Of a stretch of 64,000 nucleotides of DNA, positions 25,189 to 34,412 are shown piece by piece. Every line of letters begins with the position of its first letter. The stretch's first letter is position 1. This DNA is from Vibrio mimicus CAIM 602 (GTDB taxonomy: Bacteria; Pseudomonadota; Gammaproteobacteria; Enterobacterales; Vibrionaceae). The stretch lies in the NCBI RefSeq assembly GCF_000338875.1, contig NZ_AOMO01000066.1, forward strand, positions 1 to 64,000, in the 5' to 3' direction. A program made the translations under genes and the position numbers. The notes under the pieces were generated by a model, which worked only from the letters and a program-made list of their open reading frames with translations, was not told where the DNA came from and searched no databases.

Positions 25189-26469
25189 ATGAATTCACAG
25201 CAACTTTTTGATGATTTACAGCAGCGCGGTTTGATCGCGCAAAGCACACCTCTGGAAGCGCTGGTTGAGCGCTTTGCTACGCCGCAAGTGCTGTATTGCG
25301 GTTTTGATCCCACCGCAGGCAGTTTACACATAGGTCATCTGGTTCCACTGCTGATGCTTAAGCGTTTTCAAAACGCCGGACACCAAGCTATTGCCCTCAT
25401 CGGTGGCGCCACAGGCATGATTGGCGATCCAAGCTTTAAAGCTAACGAGCGGGTGCTCAATAGTGCGCAAACCGTGCAGCAATGGGTGAGTGACTTAAGT
25501 CAGCAAATCACGCAATTGATGGCCTCGCAGAGCGAGAACCCAACATTGCTCATTACTGTTAATAATGCTGATTGGATCGGCAGGATCAATCTGATCGATT
25601 TTTTCCGCGATGTGGGTAAACACTTTTCAGTCAACACCATGATCAATCGTGAGTCGGTGAAACAGCGTTTAGCGCGTCCGGATCAAGGTATCTCCTTTAC
25701 CGAGTTCAGTTACTCTTTACTGCAATCCTATGACTTTGCGCATCTCAATCGTGAGTTTGGTTGCGCGCTGCAAATTGGTGGCAATGATCAGTGGGGCAAT
25801 ATTGTCAGCGGGATTGATTTGACCCGCCGTCTCAATGGTACTGAAGTCGGTGGTTTAACTCTGCCGCTCATAACCAAATCCGATGGCACTAAATTTGGTA
25901 AAACTGAAAGTGGCGCCGTGTGGTTAGAGAGCAGCAAAACCTCGCCGTATCGCTTCTACCAGTTTTGGTTAAACAGTGATGATGCGGATGTGTACCGCTT
26001 CTTGGCGTATTACACCTTTTTAAGCACGGCTGAGATTGAGGAAATCCGCCAAGCTGATGCGTTACGTGAAGGCAAACCACAAGCGCAGCAGATTTTGGCG
26101 GAACAGGTGACCCGTTTTGTGCATGGTGAAGAGGGACTCGCTGCGGCGCAGCGTATTACTCAAGCGCTGTTTAGCGGCGACTTAAGCTATCTCAGCTTAA
26201 GTGAGTTGCGTCAGTTGGAACTGGATGGTTTGCCTTGTGTGGCGGCATCACGCACCGACACCTTACTCGATTTGCTGCTCACCTCAGGTTTAGCCAGCTC
26301 CAAGCGCCAAGCACGTGAGTGGTTGGAGAATGGGGCGATTCGTGTCAATGGTGAGCGAGTACAGCAAGAAGGCGTCTTATCCGGCTTTGCGCTGTTTGAT
26401 CGCTACTACGTGCTGCAACGCGGTAAGAAGCAGTTTGCTTTGATCAAATTGGAAGGCTTAACTGAGTAA
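25189..26469 (+). CDS. tyrS: Tyrosyl-tRNA synthetase
   Basis: Class I aminoacyl-tRNA synthetase charging tRNA-Tyr. The start at ATG 25189 (MNSQQLFDDLQQRGL), with GGGAGG just upstream, gives 426 aa, the size of E. coli TyrS. Signatures are LYCGFDPTAGSLHIGH (HIGH motif), LIGGATGMIGDPSFK, LQIGGNDQWGNI, the KMSKS-equivalent KFGKT, and a C-terminal S4-like RNA-binding domain (SSKRQAREWLENGAIRVNG). The preceding 100 bp contain a GTCCC-TTTA-GGGAC hairpin without a T tract, so any attenuation is unproven. Confidence 0.95.
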   Translation: MNSQQLFDDLQQRGLIAQSTPLEALVERFATPQVLYCGFDPTAGSLHIGHLVPLLMLKRFQNAGHQAIALIGGATGMIGDPSFKANERVLNSAQTVQQWVSDLSQQITQLMASQSENPTLLITVNNADWIGRINLIDFFRDVGKHFSVNTMINRESVKQRLARPDQGISFTEFSYSLLQSYDFAHLNREFGCALQIGGNDQWGNIVSGIDLTRRLNGTEVGGLTLPLITKSDGTKFGKTESGAVWLESSKTSPYRFYQFWLNSDDADVYRFLAYYTFLSTAEIEEIRQADALREGKPQAQQILAEQVTRFVHGEEGLAAAQRITQALFSGDLSYLSLSELRQLELDGLPCVAASRTDTLLDLLLTSGLASSKRQAREWLENGAIRVNGERVQQEGVLSGFALFDRYYVLQRGKKQFALIKLEGLTE

Positions 26470-26508
26470 TCACAGCGGTTCTTCTCGGCCAAGAAAAAAG
26501 CAGTGGGG

Positions 26509-26931
26509 TTAGCCCCACTGACTTTCAAACCAACTTTCCAGAATGATCACCGCCGATTGGCAGTCAACATTGCCTTTGCTCAGTGCTTTGTAACCGCCCA
26601 TGGCGAAAAGTTCTGCGCGCGCTTCGGTGGTGGAAAGGCGCTCATCATGCAGTTTCACAGGCAAACCAAAACGGCCATGCAAACGCTGGGCAAATTTCTT
26701 CGCGCGTGGGGTGATGGTTTCCAGATCTTTGCCGTGCAGATCGGTTGGTAGGCCAACAATCAATAAATTTGGTTGCCACTCTTTGATTTGCTTTTCAATT
26801 TCATCCCAATTGGGGATGCCATCATTGGCTTTAAACGCTTTCAGCGGTGAAGCCGTGCCAGTGATCTCTTGGCCGATTGCACTGCCAATGCTTTTGGTGC
26901 CGTAATCAAAGGCCATAACGGTACGTGACAT
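26509..26931 (-). CDS. ruvX: Holliday-junction resolvase-like protein YqgF/RuvX
   Basis: This RNase H-fold nuclease is involved in 16S rRNA 5'-end maturation, and was originally proposed as an alternative resolvase. The 140-aa protein has the first catalytic aspartate in AFDYGTKSIGSAIG, the LLIVGLPTDLHG block, and the DERLSTTEARAEL and CQSAVIILESW motifs with the remaining acidic residues. It follows yqgE on the same strand, as in E. coli. Confidence 0.95.
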   Translation of the reverse strand: MSRTVMAFDYGTKSIGSAIGQEITGTASPLKAFKANDGIPNWDEIEKQIKEWQPNLLIVGLPTDLHGKDLETITPRAKKFAQRLHGRFGLPVKLHDERLSTTEARAELFAMGGYKALSKGNVDCQSAVIILESWFESQWG

Positions 26932-26997
26932 GGTGTTTCTCTTTCAATAAAAAATGACAGTAAAAATGAGGCTGCGTGATAGCAGCCTTTGATTTGG

Positions 26998-27561
26998 TTA
27001 GGCGTGTCCGGCGTCGCTGGAAAGCTGCGCAGGAGAGATGCCGAGTTTTTGGATCGCCTTTTGCCATTTCTCATGCACGGGCGTGTTAAAAATCAGCTCA
27101 GGATCCGCTTCTATGGTTAGCCACGAGTTTTCGGTGAGTTCCACCTCTAACTGGCCAGCAGACCAACCGGAATAGCCGAGCGCGACAATGTAGCCTTCAG
27201 GCTCCGCCTCGGTACCGAGTACAGTGAGAATATCCTTCGAGGTTGTGACGGCGATGTCATCGGTCATGTTCATGCTCGATTCGTAGTGATCGCGCGGACG
27301 ATGCAGAATAAACCCACGATCTTCCGATACCGGACCACCATTAAACACCGGCTTTTTCAGACTCTCTTGGTGAGACTGTGGGTAAGCCGGTTCGATATCA
27401 ACCTGCTTGAGCATGCCGCCGACCGTAATATCGATCGGCGCATTGATCATTAACCCCATTGCGCCATCTTGGTTGTGCTCGCAGATATAAATCACGCTGC
27501 GCTTGAAGTAAGGATCCTTCATGCTCGGCATGGCAACCAGAAAATGATTGGTAAGATTCAT
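26998..27561 (-). CDS. yqgE: UPF0301 protein YqgE (AlgH family)
   Basis: This cytosolic protein has unknown function; a homologue is the alginate regulator AlgH of Pseudomonas. The ATG at 27561 (MNLTNHFLVAMPSMKDPYF) gives 187 aa, the family norm. A 13-codon upstream extension would overlap the end of gshB. Family blocks are CEHNQDGAMGLMIN, FNGGPVSEDRGFILH and ALGYSGWSAGQLE. It lies between gshB and ruvX, an order conserved with E. coli. Confidence 0.95.
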   Translation of the reverse strand: MNLTNHFLVAMPSMKDPYFKRSVIYICEHNQDGAMGLMINAPIDITVGGMLKQVDIEPAYPQSHQESLKKPVFNGGPVSEDRGFILHRPRDHYESSMNMTDDIAVTTSKDILTVLGTEAEPEGYIVALGYSGWSAGQLEVELTENSWLTIEADPELIFNTPVHEKWQKAIQKLGISPAQLSSDAGHA

Positions 27562-27596
27562 ACTGTGTCCAACCTCTATTTCACTGCTGTGGCTGC

Positions 27597-28553
27597 TCAC
27601 ATTGCTGCCGCTTTAAGGCGACGCTCGATGGCATCCATCAACTTGCCTGTGATTGAAATATCGTACGCAGCTTCAATCTCTCGAATACAGGTCGGGCTGG
27701 TGACGTTAATTTCGGTCAGTTTATCGCCAATGACATCCAAGCCTACAAACAATAGCCCTTTCTCTTTTAGGGTCGGTGCAACCGCTAGGGCAATTTTCTT
27801 ATCGGTTTCACTCAGTGGGCGAGGCTCACCACGACCGCCGGCAGCCAAGTTACCGCGGGTTTCACCTTTGGCTGGAATACGCGCCAAGCAGTAAGGCATA
27901 GGTTCACCATCAACTACCAAAATGCGTTTGTCACCGTTGCTGATATCTGGCACAAACGTCTGCGCCATGCAGTAATTCTGGCCGTGGTTGGTTAAGGTTT
28001 CGATGATCACTGAGAGGTTAGGATCGCCCTCTTTAACGCGGAAAATCGAAGCACCGCCCATACCATCGAGGGGTTTTAGAATTACATCCCCATGCTGTTC
28101 ACGGAAGGCTTTAATTTTCTCGGCTTTGCGCGTCACCATAGTGATGGGCGTAAGCTCAGGGAACCAAGCAGTGAACAGTTTTTCATTACAATCGCGCAGG
28201 CTTTGTGGTTTGTTCACCACTAACACGCCTTCATCTTCCGCACGTTCCAAAATGTAGGTTGCGTAGATGTATTCAGTGTCGAAAGGAGGATCCTTACGCA
28301 TTAAAATCGCATCCAATTCAGAAAGGGCGATAGTTTGCTCGGATTTGAATTGATACCAACCGTTTGGATCTTCTTTCAGCTCGACAACTTTAGTATCGGC
28401 CAGTGCCACACCTTGATCTAAGTGTAGATCATTCATTTCCATATAATGGATTTCATAACCGCGACGCTGCGCTTCAAGCATCATGGCAAAGCTGGAATCT
28501 TTTTTGATGTTAATGGAAGCGATGGGATCCATCACAATACCGAGTTTAATCAT
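27597..28553 (-). CDS. gshB: Glutathione synthetase
   Basis: GshB is the ATP-grasp ligase that adds glycine to gamma-glutamylcysteine, the second step of glutathione synthesis. The 318-aa protein begins MIKLGIVMDPIASINIKKDS, has the N-terminal substrate-binding fold, then the ATP-grasp core (VILKPLDGMGGASIF, RILVVDGEPMPYCLARIP, NLAAGGRGEPRPL) and the metal-binding EINVTSPTC. It is preceded by rsmE and followed closely by yqgE on the same strand. Confidence 0.97.
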   Translation of the reverse strand: MIKLGIVMDPIASINIKKDSSFAMMLEAQRRGYEIHYMEMNDLHLDQGVALADTKVVELKEDPNGWYQFKSEQTIALSELDAILMRKDPPFDTEYIYATYILERAEDEGVLVVNKPQSLRDCNEKLFTAWFPELTPITMVTRKAEKIKAFREQHGDVILKPLDGMGGASIFRVKEGDPNLSVIIETLTNHGQNYCMAQTFVPDISNGDKRILVVDGEPMPYCLARIPAKGETRGNLAAGGRGEPRPLSETDKKIALAVAPTLKEKGLLFVGLDVIGDKLTEINVTSPTCIREIEAAYDISITGKLMDAIERRLKAAAM

Positions 28554-28566
28554 GGTTTATCTCCAT

Positions 28567-29297
28567 TTAGCCAAGATCGCCGAAACGAACTTGTAGTGCA
28601 GTTATCGCCGTGAGTGCCGCCGTTTCTGTGCGCAGTACTCGTGGGCCTAATAAGGTTTCTTCAAACTGGTAACGGCGTGTCATATCAATTTCTTCCGCTG
28701 ACAAGCCGCCTTCAGGACCAATCAGCAAACGAACTTTGCTCACTGGGGTGGGTAAGGTATTGATCGAGTATTTAGCGCGTGGGTGCAAATTGAGTTTTAG
28801 TGCCTCGGTTGGCTCTGAACACCAAGCTTCGAGATCCATAATTGGGCGGATTTCCGGTACGGTATTACGGCCACACTGCTCACAAGCGCTGATCGCAATT
28901 TTCTGCCACTGCTGGATCTTCTTCTCGAAGCGTTTTTCATCTAGTTTCACGCCACAACGCTCAGAAAGCAGAGGCGTGATGGTAGTGACACCCAATTCCA
29001 CCGATTTTTGGATGGTGAACTCCATCTTATCGCCGCGTGAAATCACTTGACCAAGATGTAGATCGAGGGGCGATTCAATGCTGTTCTCCACGCGTTCGGT
29101 GATATTGACCAACACCTGTTTTTTGCCGACTTCACTGATCACGGCTGGGAATTCAGCCCCAAAGCCATCGAACAGCAGCACTTCTTGTCCAGCTTGCATA
29201 CGCAATACGCGACCGATATGCCCTGCGGCATCTTCACTCAGGCTACGGTGCCAAGCTGGTGGATCGGTTCTGGATGATAAATTCGTGGGATGCGCAT
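28567..29297 (-). pseudogene. rsmE: 16S rRNA (U1498-N3) methyltransferase RsmE, frameshifted near the N terminus
   Basis: RsmE is the SPOUT-class enzyme that makes m3U1498 in 16S rRNA. The natural start is ATG 29297, reading MRIPRIYHPEPIHQLGTVA and then stop. The conserved continuation LSEDAAGHIGRVLRM lies one frame over. Restoring one A in GTAGCC (GTAAGCC, at about 29244) gives LGTVSLSEDAAG and a 243-aa protein, exactly the E. coli length. An alternative ATG at 29316 gives an open 249-aa frame, but its first 24 residues do not resemble the family. The rest is intact, with RGDKMEFTIQKSVELGV and the knot motifs LLIGPEGGLS and LGPRVLRTETA. Confidence 0.87.
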
Positions 29298-29435
29298 GCG
29301 GATAATTCCTAATCATTAAACGAGGTTACCTTCTTCCAACGTAAAGCGGCAACTTCAGTTGGAAGAGGCATATCTGGCCTCTAACATGGATGCAAGTTGG
29401 GCAAAATACAAGGGGGCAGGGTGAGATTCTGCCAA

Positions 29436-30131
29436 TCAGTTCGGGCATTGTTCACGCACAAAGCGGTTCGAGTTGCCTTGCACTTTTTCAATCCGTTGGT
29501 CACGCACACATTCCCATTCGCTGACCGGATACTGATTGTTCCATGCCTGCATTAATTGGTTTTGCGCTTTGGAAAGTCGCAAACCGTACTGCTCACTCAT
29601 ATACAGATAAGTGCGAGCAATCGCCCCGCGTGCACGCTCTGGCGGCATGGCTTTGCGCTCTTTGAAGTTCACTTGCATTTCGCATTGGCCGTAGGTGACG
29701 CCATCGACGCCATTCCACTGACTGAAATTGAAGTTGGAACGATCGCTATTCACTTCGCCAATCGCCGGAGTAAGGTTGTGCAGATCCGCTTCCATCTGAT
29801 TGAACTCAGGGCTAGTACGTGTGCAGTTTTTGCGGCCACCTTGTTGCCAGCATTGAAGCTGATGACCAAATTGCCAAGCTGGGACTACATGTTCCCATTC
29901 AATACGCGAAGCACGATTCTCATTTTTACGTACTTGATAGCCGCAACTCTCCAGATCCGGGATGCCTTTTTTGCCTTGCCAGCGAATGTCGCAGCCACAG
30001 TAAAAAGAGACCGGATGATCACGATAAATCTTCACCGCTTCATTTTTCGCATGACTAAAAGACATGGGGGCGGCAAAGGTGAGAAGAGGCAAGCTCGCCA
30101 TAAAAGCGGTTATTAAACGGATAATCAGCAT
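29436..30131 (-). CDS. dns: Extracellular deoxyribonuclease Dns (endonuclease I family)
   Basis: Dns is a secreted or periplasmic nonspecific endonuclease. In V. cholerae it degrades free DNA, limits natural transformation, and is repressed by HapR at high cell density. The 231-aa protein has a signal peptide (cleavage after LLTFA), and eight cysteines are visible, as expected for disulfide-bonded Dns. The endonuclease I core is ASRIEWEHVVPAWQFG with the metal-site His, then NLTPAIGEVNSDRSNFNFS. The sequence seems to differ at roughly ten positions from the N16961 protein as I remember it, mainly in the signal peptide. It is followed leftward by the rsmE cluster. Confidence 0.95.
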   Translation of the reverse strand: MLIIRLITAFMASLPLLTFAAPMSFSHAKNEAVKIYRDHPVSFYCGCDIRWQGKKGIPDLESCGYQVRKNENRASRIEWEHVVPAWQFGHQLQCWQQGGRKNCTRTSPEFNQMEADLHNLTPAIGEVNSDRSNFNFSQWNGVDGVTYGQCEMQVNFKERKAMPPERARGAIARTYLYMSEQYGLRLSKAQNQLMQAWNNQYPVSEWECVRDQRIEKVQGNSNRFVREQCPN

Positions 30132-30258
30132 GATAGACGTAGATAAGTGGGTTTTTTATCAGTCTAACACTCATAAATTACCTTTGTCGTTGATGCTTTT
30201 GTTAGTTTTTAGCGAGAGCAAGGCAAAGCCTATAGAGGTGGCCTCAGCCAATTAAAGG

Positions 30259-30747
30259 TTAGGATTGGTAGATCAAGTTTTGTTGGCAGCTTTGGCAGCG
30301 ATACGTGGCTTCACCGCGCAGCACTTTATTGTGACGACGAATGGTGAGCGGATATTCGCGGCATGCACAGCGGTAATGGAAGGTTTTACCTTGCACAGAG
30401 GCAACAGAAAACGTGTGGGTGGTTTTGGGTTCGAGTTGAAACACCTGTTTCATCACTTGTTGCCATTCGGCACCGTGTGGACGTACTCGTCCATAAAGCT
30501 GATAAGTAATGAGATGAGCGATTTCGTGTGGGATCACTTGCTGGAGGAAGTCATCGACGTTTTCGGCAAACAGCACCGGATTAAGACGAATTTCCCACAG
30601 CTGTAAATAGGCTTTACCCGCGGCGCGCCCGCGTAAACGGTAGTTGAGCTTAGGTAGTTTAAAAGGGCGTTGCAAAGTCTCGCTGGCGGTGGCGATACAC
30701 TGTTTGACTCTCTGCTCAGCTTGGCAGTGCAGATCAAAACGAACCAT
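30259..30747 (-). CDS. sprT: SprT family zinc metalloprotein
   Basis: This protein has a SprT/Spartan-like zinc metallopeptidase fold; in E. coli its role is not established. The 162-aa protein has the zinc-protease helix IPHEIAHLITYQL with HExxH-type residues (HEIAH), a further downstream metal-ligand region, and a C-terminal zinc ribbon with Cys pairs (YRCACREYP and YRCQSCQQNL). It lies between dns and metK on the same strand, as in E. coli where sprT neighbours endA. Confidence 0.93.
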   Translation of the reverse strand: MVRFDLHCQAEQRVKQCIATASETLQRPFKLPKLNYRLRGRAAGKAYLQLWEIRLNPVLFAENVDDFLQQVIPHEIAHLITYQLYGRVRPHGAEWQQVMKQVFQLEPKTTHTFSVASVQGKTFHYRCACREYPLTIRRHNKVLRGEATYRCQSCQQNLIYQS

Positions 30748-30775
30748 TACGAGTACTCACTTTTATTGCAACGTC

Positions 30776-30806
30776 ATAAAAAAGGCCCTTTCATTAGAAA
30801 GAGCCT
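30776..30806 (-). terminator. metK terminator
   Basis: Imperfect stem AAGGC-C-CTTTC/GAAAG-A-GCCTT (30783-30806, loop ATTA) is followed on the minus strand by a TTTTTTATG tract. It lies about 50 bp past the metK stop. Confidence 0.75.
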
Positions 30807-30857
30807 TGAACTGTATTGCAATCATCACTGCTTGTCAGCGATTACTTGAAATAATGC

Positions 30858-32015
30858 TTACTTTAGACCAGCGAAGTCACGCAGTAGCGCGGCTTTGTCT
30901 GTCGCTTCCCAAGGGAATTCTTCACGGCCGAAGTGACCGTAAGCTGCGGTTTTCTTGTAGATAGGTTGCAGTAGGTTCAGCATCTCTTGCAGACCGTATG
31001 GACGCAGGTCGAAGAACTGACGAACGGCTTCGATGATGATCTCTTGTGATACTTTTTCAGTACCGAAAGTTTCCACCATGATCGACGTTGGATCAGCAAC
31101 ACCGATGGCGTAAGACAGTTGGATTTCACAACGATCAGCCATACCAGCAGCAACGATGTTTTTCGCAACGTAACGCGCTGCGTAAGCCGCTGAACGGTCA
31201 ACCTTGGATGGATCTTTACCAGAGAATGCACCGCCACCGTGACGAGCTGCGCCGCCGTAGGTATCAACGATGATCTTACGACCCGTCAGACCACAGTCAC
31301 CCATAGGACCACCGATCACGAAACGACCCGTTGGGTTGATGAAGTATTTGGTCTCTTTGCTCAACCATTCTGCTGGCAGAACAGGCTTGATGATCTCTTC
31401 CATTACCGCTTCACGCAGGTCAGGCGTTGAGATGGAGTCACAGTGTTGAGTAGACAGAACCACTGCATCAATACCCACGATCTTGCCTTGGTCGTACTGG
31501 AAGGTCACCTGAGATTTTGCATCTGGACGCAACCATGGCAGCGTGCCGTTTTTACGAACTTCTGCTTGGCGCTGCATCAGACGGTGTGCGTAGGTGATTG
31601 GTGCTGGCATCAGCACTTCAGTTTCGTTAGTTGCATAACCAAACATGATGCCTTGGTCGCCCGCGCCTTGCTCTTTAGGATCGGCTTTATCAACACCTTG
31701 GTTGATGTCTGGCGATTGCTTACCGATGGTGTTCAGTACCGCACAAGAGTTGGCATCAAAGCCCATGTCTGAGTGCACGTAACCAATTTCACGAACGGTC
31801 TGACGAGTTAACTCTTCGATATCAACCCAAGCGGAAGTAGTGATTTCACCACCCACCATCACCATGCCAGTTTTTACGTAAGTTTCGCAAGCAACGCGAG
31901 CTTTAGGATCTTGCTCAAGAATTGCGTCCAACACTGCATCAGAGATCTGGTCTGCAATTTTATCTGGATGGCCTTCTGATACGGATTCTGAAGTAAACAG
32001 GTGCTTAATCGCCAT
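30858..32015 (-). CDS. metK: S-adenosylmethionine synthetase
   Basis: MetK makes SAM from methionine and ATP. The start ATG 32015 (MAIKHLFTSESVSEGHPDK), with GGAG upstream, gives 385 aa. The signatures GHPDKIADQISDAVLD, the hexapeptide-loop GAGDQGIMFGYA, and the glycine-rich GGGAFSGKDPSKVDRS are all intact. MetJ-like operator repeats overlap the predicted promoter (32088-32117). It is divergent from tktA across a 329-bp gap. Confidence 0.97.
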   Translation of the reverse strand: MAIKHLFTSESVSEGHPDKIADQISDAVLDAILEQDPKARVACETYVKTGMVMVGGEITTSAWVDIEELTRQTVREIGYVHSDMGFDANSCAVLNTIGKQSPDINQGVDKADPKEQGAGDQGIMFGYATNETEVLMPAPITYAHRLMQRQAEVRKNGTLPWLRPDAKSQVTFQYDQGKIVGIDAVVLSTQHCDSISTPDLREAVMEEIIKPVLPAEWLSKETKYFINPTGRFVIGGPMGDCGLTGRKIIVDTYGGAARHGGGAFSGKDPSKVDRSAAYAARYVAKNIVAAGMADRCEIQLSYAIGVADPTSIMVETFGTEKVSQEIIIEAVRQFFDLRPYGLQEMLNLLQPIYKKTAAYGHFGREEFPWEATDKAALLRDFAGLK

Positions 32016-32087
32016 GATAGCTCCAATATTTGTGGTTATTCGGTAACGGCATGAAGTGGCGCTACCGATCAATTTCGTACATTTTGT

Positions 32088-32139
32088 AGGCGTTTCTACA
32101 TCTAGACGGCTATTTTAGTGCCGAATGCTCAAATTACAA
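32088..32139 (-). promoter_or_regulatory. metK promoter with tandem MetJ boxes
   Basis: Three contiguous 8-bp units resemble the MetJ box AGACGTCT: AGGCGTTT (32088-32095, 6 of 8), CTACATCT (32096-32103, 5 of 8) and AGACGGCT (32104-32111, 7 of 8). On the minus strand a promoter TTGTAA (32134-32139), 16-bp spacer, TAAAAT (32112-32117) would start transcription inside the boxes, a classical repression geometry. The remainder of the metK-tktA gap holds no gene that I can see. Confidence 0.72.
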
Positions 32140-32344
32140 GCTCTTTTTCTGTTTCGCTTACAACCAAACGTTTGCTTAAAAAAGTCAGCTTTGCCACTAC
32201 AAAGCGAGAATGTGCTGAAAAGTGTGACCAAATTGGAGCAAAGCACCAGTAAATCGTTTGCAGCAGCAAAGGGGCTTTGCGACAATAGCCGCCACTTATT
32301 TTTCGCATCCATTCATATCGCTTATTTCCAATTTAGGAGCCGAC

Positions 32345-34342
32345 ATGTCTTCTCGCAAACAACTTGCCAATGCTATCCGTGCCCTGAGCATGGACGGCGT
32401 TCAAAAAGCTAACTCTGGTCACCCGGGAGCCCCAATGGGCATGGCGGATATCGCCGAAGTGCTGTGGCGTTCACACTTGAACCACAACCCACAAAACCCC
32501 AATTGGGCTGACCGCGACCGTTTCGTACTGTCTAACGGCCACGGCTCAATGCTGATTTACTCGCTGCTGCACCTGAGCGGTTATGAGCTGTCGATTGACG
32601 ATTTGAAAAACTTCCGTCAACTGCACTCCAAAACACCGGGTCACCCAGAGTACGGTTACGCACCGGGCATCGAAACCACTACTGGCCCACTGGGTCAAGG
32701 CATCACTAATGCCGTAGGTATGGCGATTGCTGAGAAAGCACTGGCAGCGCAGTTCAACAAACCGGGTCATGACATCGTTGACCACTTCACTTATGTATTC
32801 ATGGGTGACGGCTGTTTGATGGAAGGCATTTCGCACGAAGCGTGTTCACTAGCTGGCACTCTTGGCCTTGGCAAACTGATTGCGTTCTGGGATGACAACG
32901 GTATCTCTATCGACGGTCACGTTGAAGGCTGGTTCTCAGACGACACACCAAAACGCTTTGAAGCTTACGGCTGGCACGTAATCCCAGCAGTTGATGGTCA
33001 CGATGCGGACGCGATTAACGCAGCGATTGAAGCGGCGAAAGCAGAAACTTCTCGCCCAACGCTGATTTGTGCTAAAACCATCATCGGTTTCGGCTCACCA
33101 AATAAAGCAGGTTCACACGACTGTCACGGCGCACCACTGGGCAACGATGAAATCAAAGCCGCGCGTGAATTCCTAGGTTGGGAATACGCTCCTTTTGAAA
33201 TCCCGGCTGACATCTACGCAGCGTGGGATGCCAAAGCAGCAGGCGCAAGCAAAGAAGCCGCTTGGGATGAGAAATTCGCCGCTTACGCGAAAGCTTACCC
33301 AGCCGAAGCCGCTGAATACAAACGCCGCGTAGCCGGTGAACTGCCAGCCAATTGGGAAGCGGCCACCAGCGAGATTATCGCCAACCTGCAAGCCAACCCT
33401 GCCAACATCGCTTCGCGTAAAGCATCACAAAACGCGTTGGAAGCGTTCGGCAAACTGCTGCCAGAATTTATGGGCGGCTCAGCTGACCTAGCACCTTCTA
33501 ACCTCACCATGTGGTCTGGCTCGAAGTCTTTGGAAACAAACGACTTCTCTGGTAACTACATCCACTACGGTGTACGTGAGTTTGGTATGACGGCCATCAT
33601 CAATGGTATCGCGCTGCACGGCGGTTTCGTCCCTTACGGCGCGACCTTCCTGATGTTTATGGAATACGCCCGTAACGCCATGCGTATGGCGGCACTGATG
33701 AAAGTGCAAAACATCCAAGTTTACACGCACGACTCGATTGGTCTGGGTGAAGATGGTCCAACCCACCAACCGGTTGAGCAAATCGCTTCCCTGCGTATGA
33801 CGCCAAACATGAGCACATGGCGTCCGTGTGACCAAGTAGAATCGGCAGTGGCGTGGAAACTGGCGATTGAGCGTAAAGATGCGCCATCTGCGCTGATTTT
33901 CTCGCGTCAAAACCTCGCACAGCAACCACGCAGCGCTGAGCAAGTCGCGAACATCGCCAAAGGTGGCTATATCCTGAAAGATTGTGTAGGCCAACCTGAA
34001 CTAATTCTGATTGCCACAGGCTCTGAAGTGGAACTCGCGGTTGCGGCTTACGAGCAACTGAGCGCCGAAGGTAAAGCGGTGCGCGTGGTGTCTATGCCAT
34101 CCACCGATGCGTTTGATAAGCAAGATGCAGCCTACCGTGAAGCAGTTCTGCCAGCGGCAGTGACCAAGCGTATCGCGATTGAAGCCGGTATTGCCGACTT
34201 CTGGTACAAGTATGTTGGCTTTGGTGGTCGCATCATCGGCATGACTAGCTTTGGTGAATCAGCGCCAGCCGGTGAACTGTTCAAACTGTTTGGTTTCACT
34301 ACTGAAAATGTGGTGAAACAAGCCAAAGAACTGCTGGCGTAA
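32345..34342 (+). CDS. tktA: Transketolase
   Basis: This thiamine-diphosphate enzyme of the nonoxidative pentose phosphate pathway moves two-carbon units between sugar phosphates. ATG 32345 (MSSRKQLANAIRALSMDGV), after AGGAGCCGAC, gives 665 aa, the normal size. Motifs are SGHPGAPMGMAD, the ThDP-binding GDGCLMEGISHEA...DDN, the central GVREFGMTAIINGIALHGG, and the His-containing DSIGLGEDGPTHQPVEQ. It is monocistronic, divergent from metK and terminated by a strong hairpin shared with irgB. Confidence 0.97.
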   Translation: MSSRKQLANAIRALSMDGVQKANSGHPGAPMGMADIAEVLWRSHLNHNPQNPNWADRDRFVLSNGHGSMLIYSLLHLSGYELSIDDLKNFRQLHSKTPGHPEYGYAPGIETTTGPLGQGITNAVGMAIAEKALAAQFNKPGHDIVDHFTYVFMGDGCLMEGISHEACSLAGTLGLGKLIAFWDDNGISIDGHVEGWFSDDTPKRFEAYGWHVIPAVDGHDADAINAAIEAAKAETSRPTLICAKTIIGFGSPNKAGSHDCHGAPLGNDEIKAAREFLGWEYAPFEIPADIYAAWDAKAAGASKEAAWDEKFAAYAKAYPAEAAEYKRRVAGELPANWEAATSEIIANLQANPANIASRKASQNALEAFGKLLPEFMGGSADLAPSNLTMWSGSKSLETNDFSGNYIHYGVREFGMTAIINGIALHGGFVPYGATFLMFMEYARNAMRMAALMKVQNIQVYTHDSIGLGEDGPTHQPVEQIASLRMTPNMSTWRPCDQVESAVAWKLAIERKDAPSALIFSRQNLAQQPRSAEQVANIAKGGYILKDCVGQPELILIATGSEVELAVAAYEQLSAEGKAVRVVSMPSTDAFDKQDAAYREAVLPAAVTKRIAIEAGIADFWYKYVGFGGRIIGMTSFGESAPAGELFKLFGFTTENVVKQAKELLA

Positions 34343-34384
34343 TTGAACGCCATTCTTTGTGAAGCAAAGAAATGATTGATAACT

Positions 34385-34412
34385 AAAATCCCGCTTCGGC
34401 GGGATTTTTTAT
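34385..34412. terminator. Bidirectional terminator between tktA and irgB
   Basis: Ten-base stem AAAATCCCGC/GCGGGATTTT with a stable TTCG tetraloop and T-rich tail (A-rich on the other side). It lies between the convergent tktA and irgB stops and overlaps the last codons of irgB. Confidence 0.88.
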
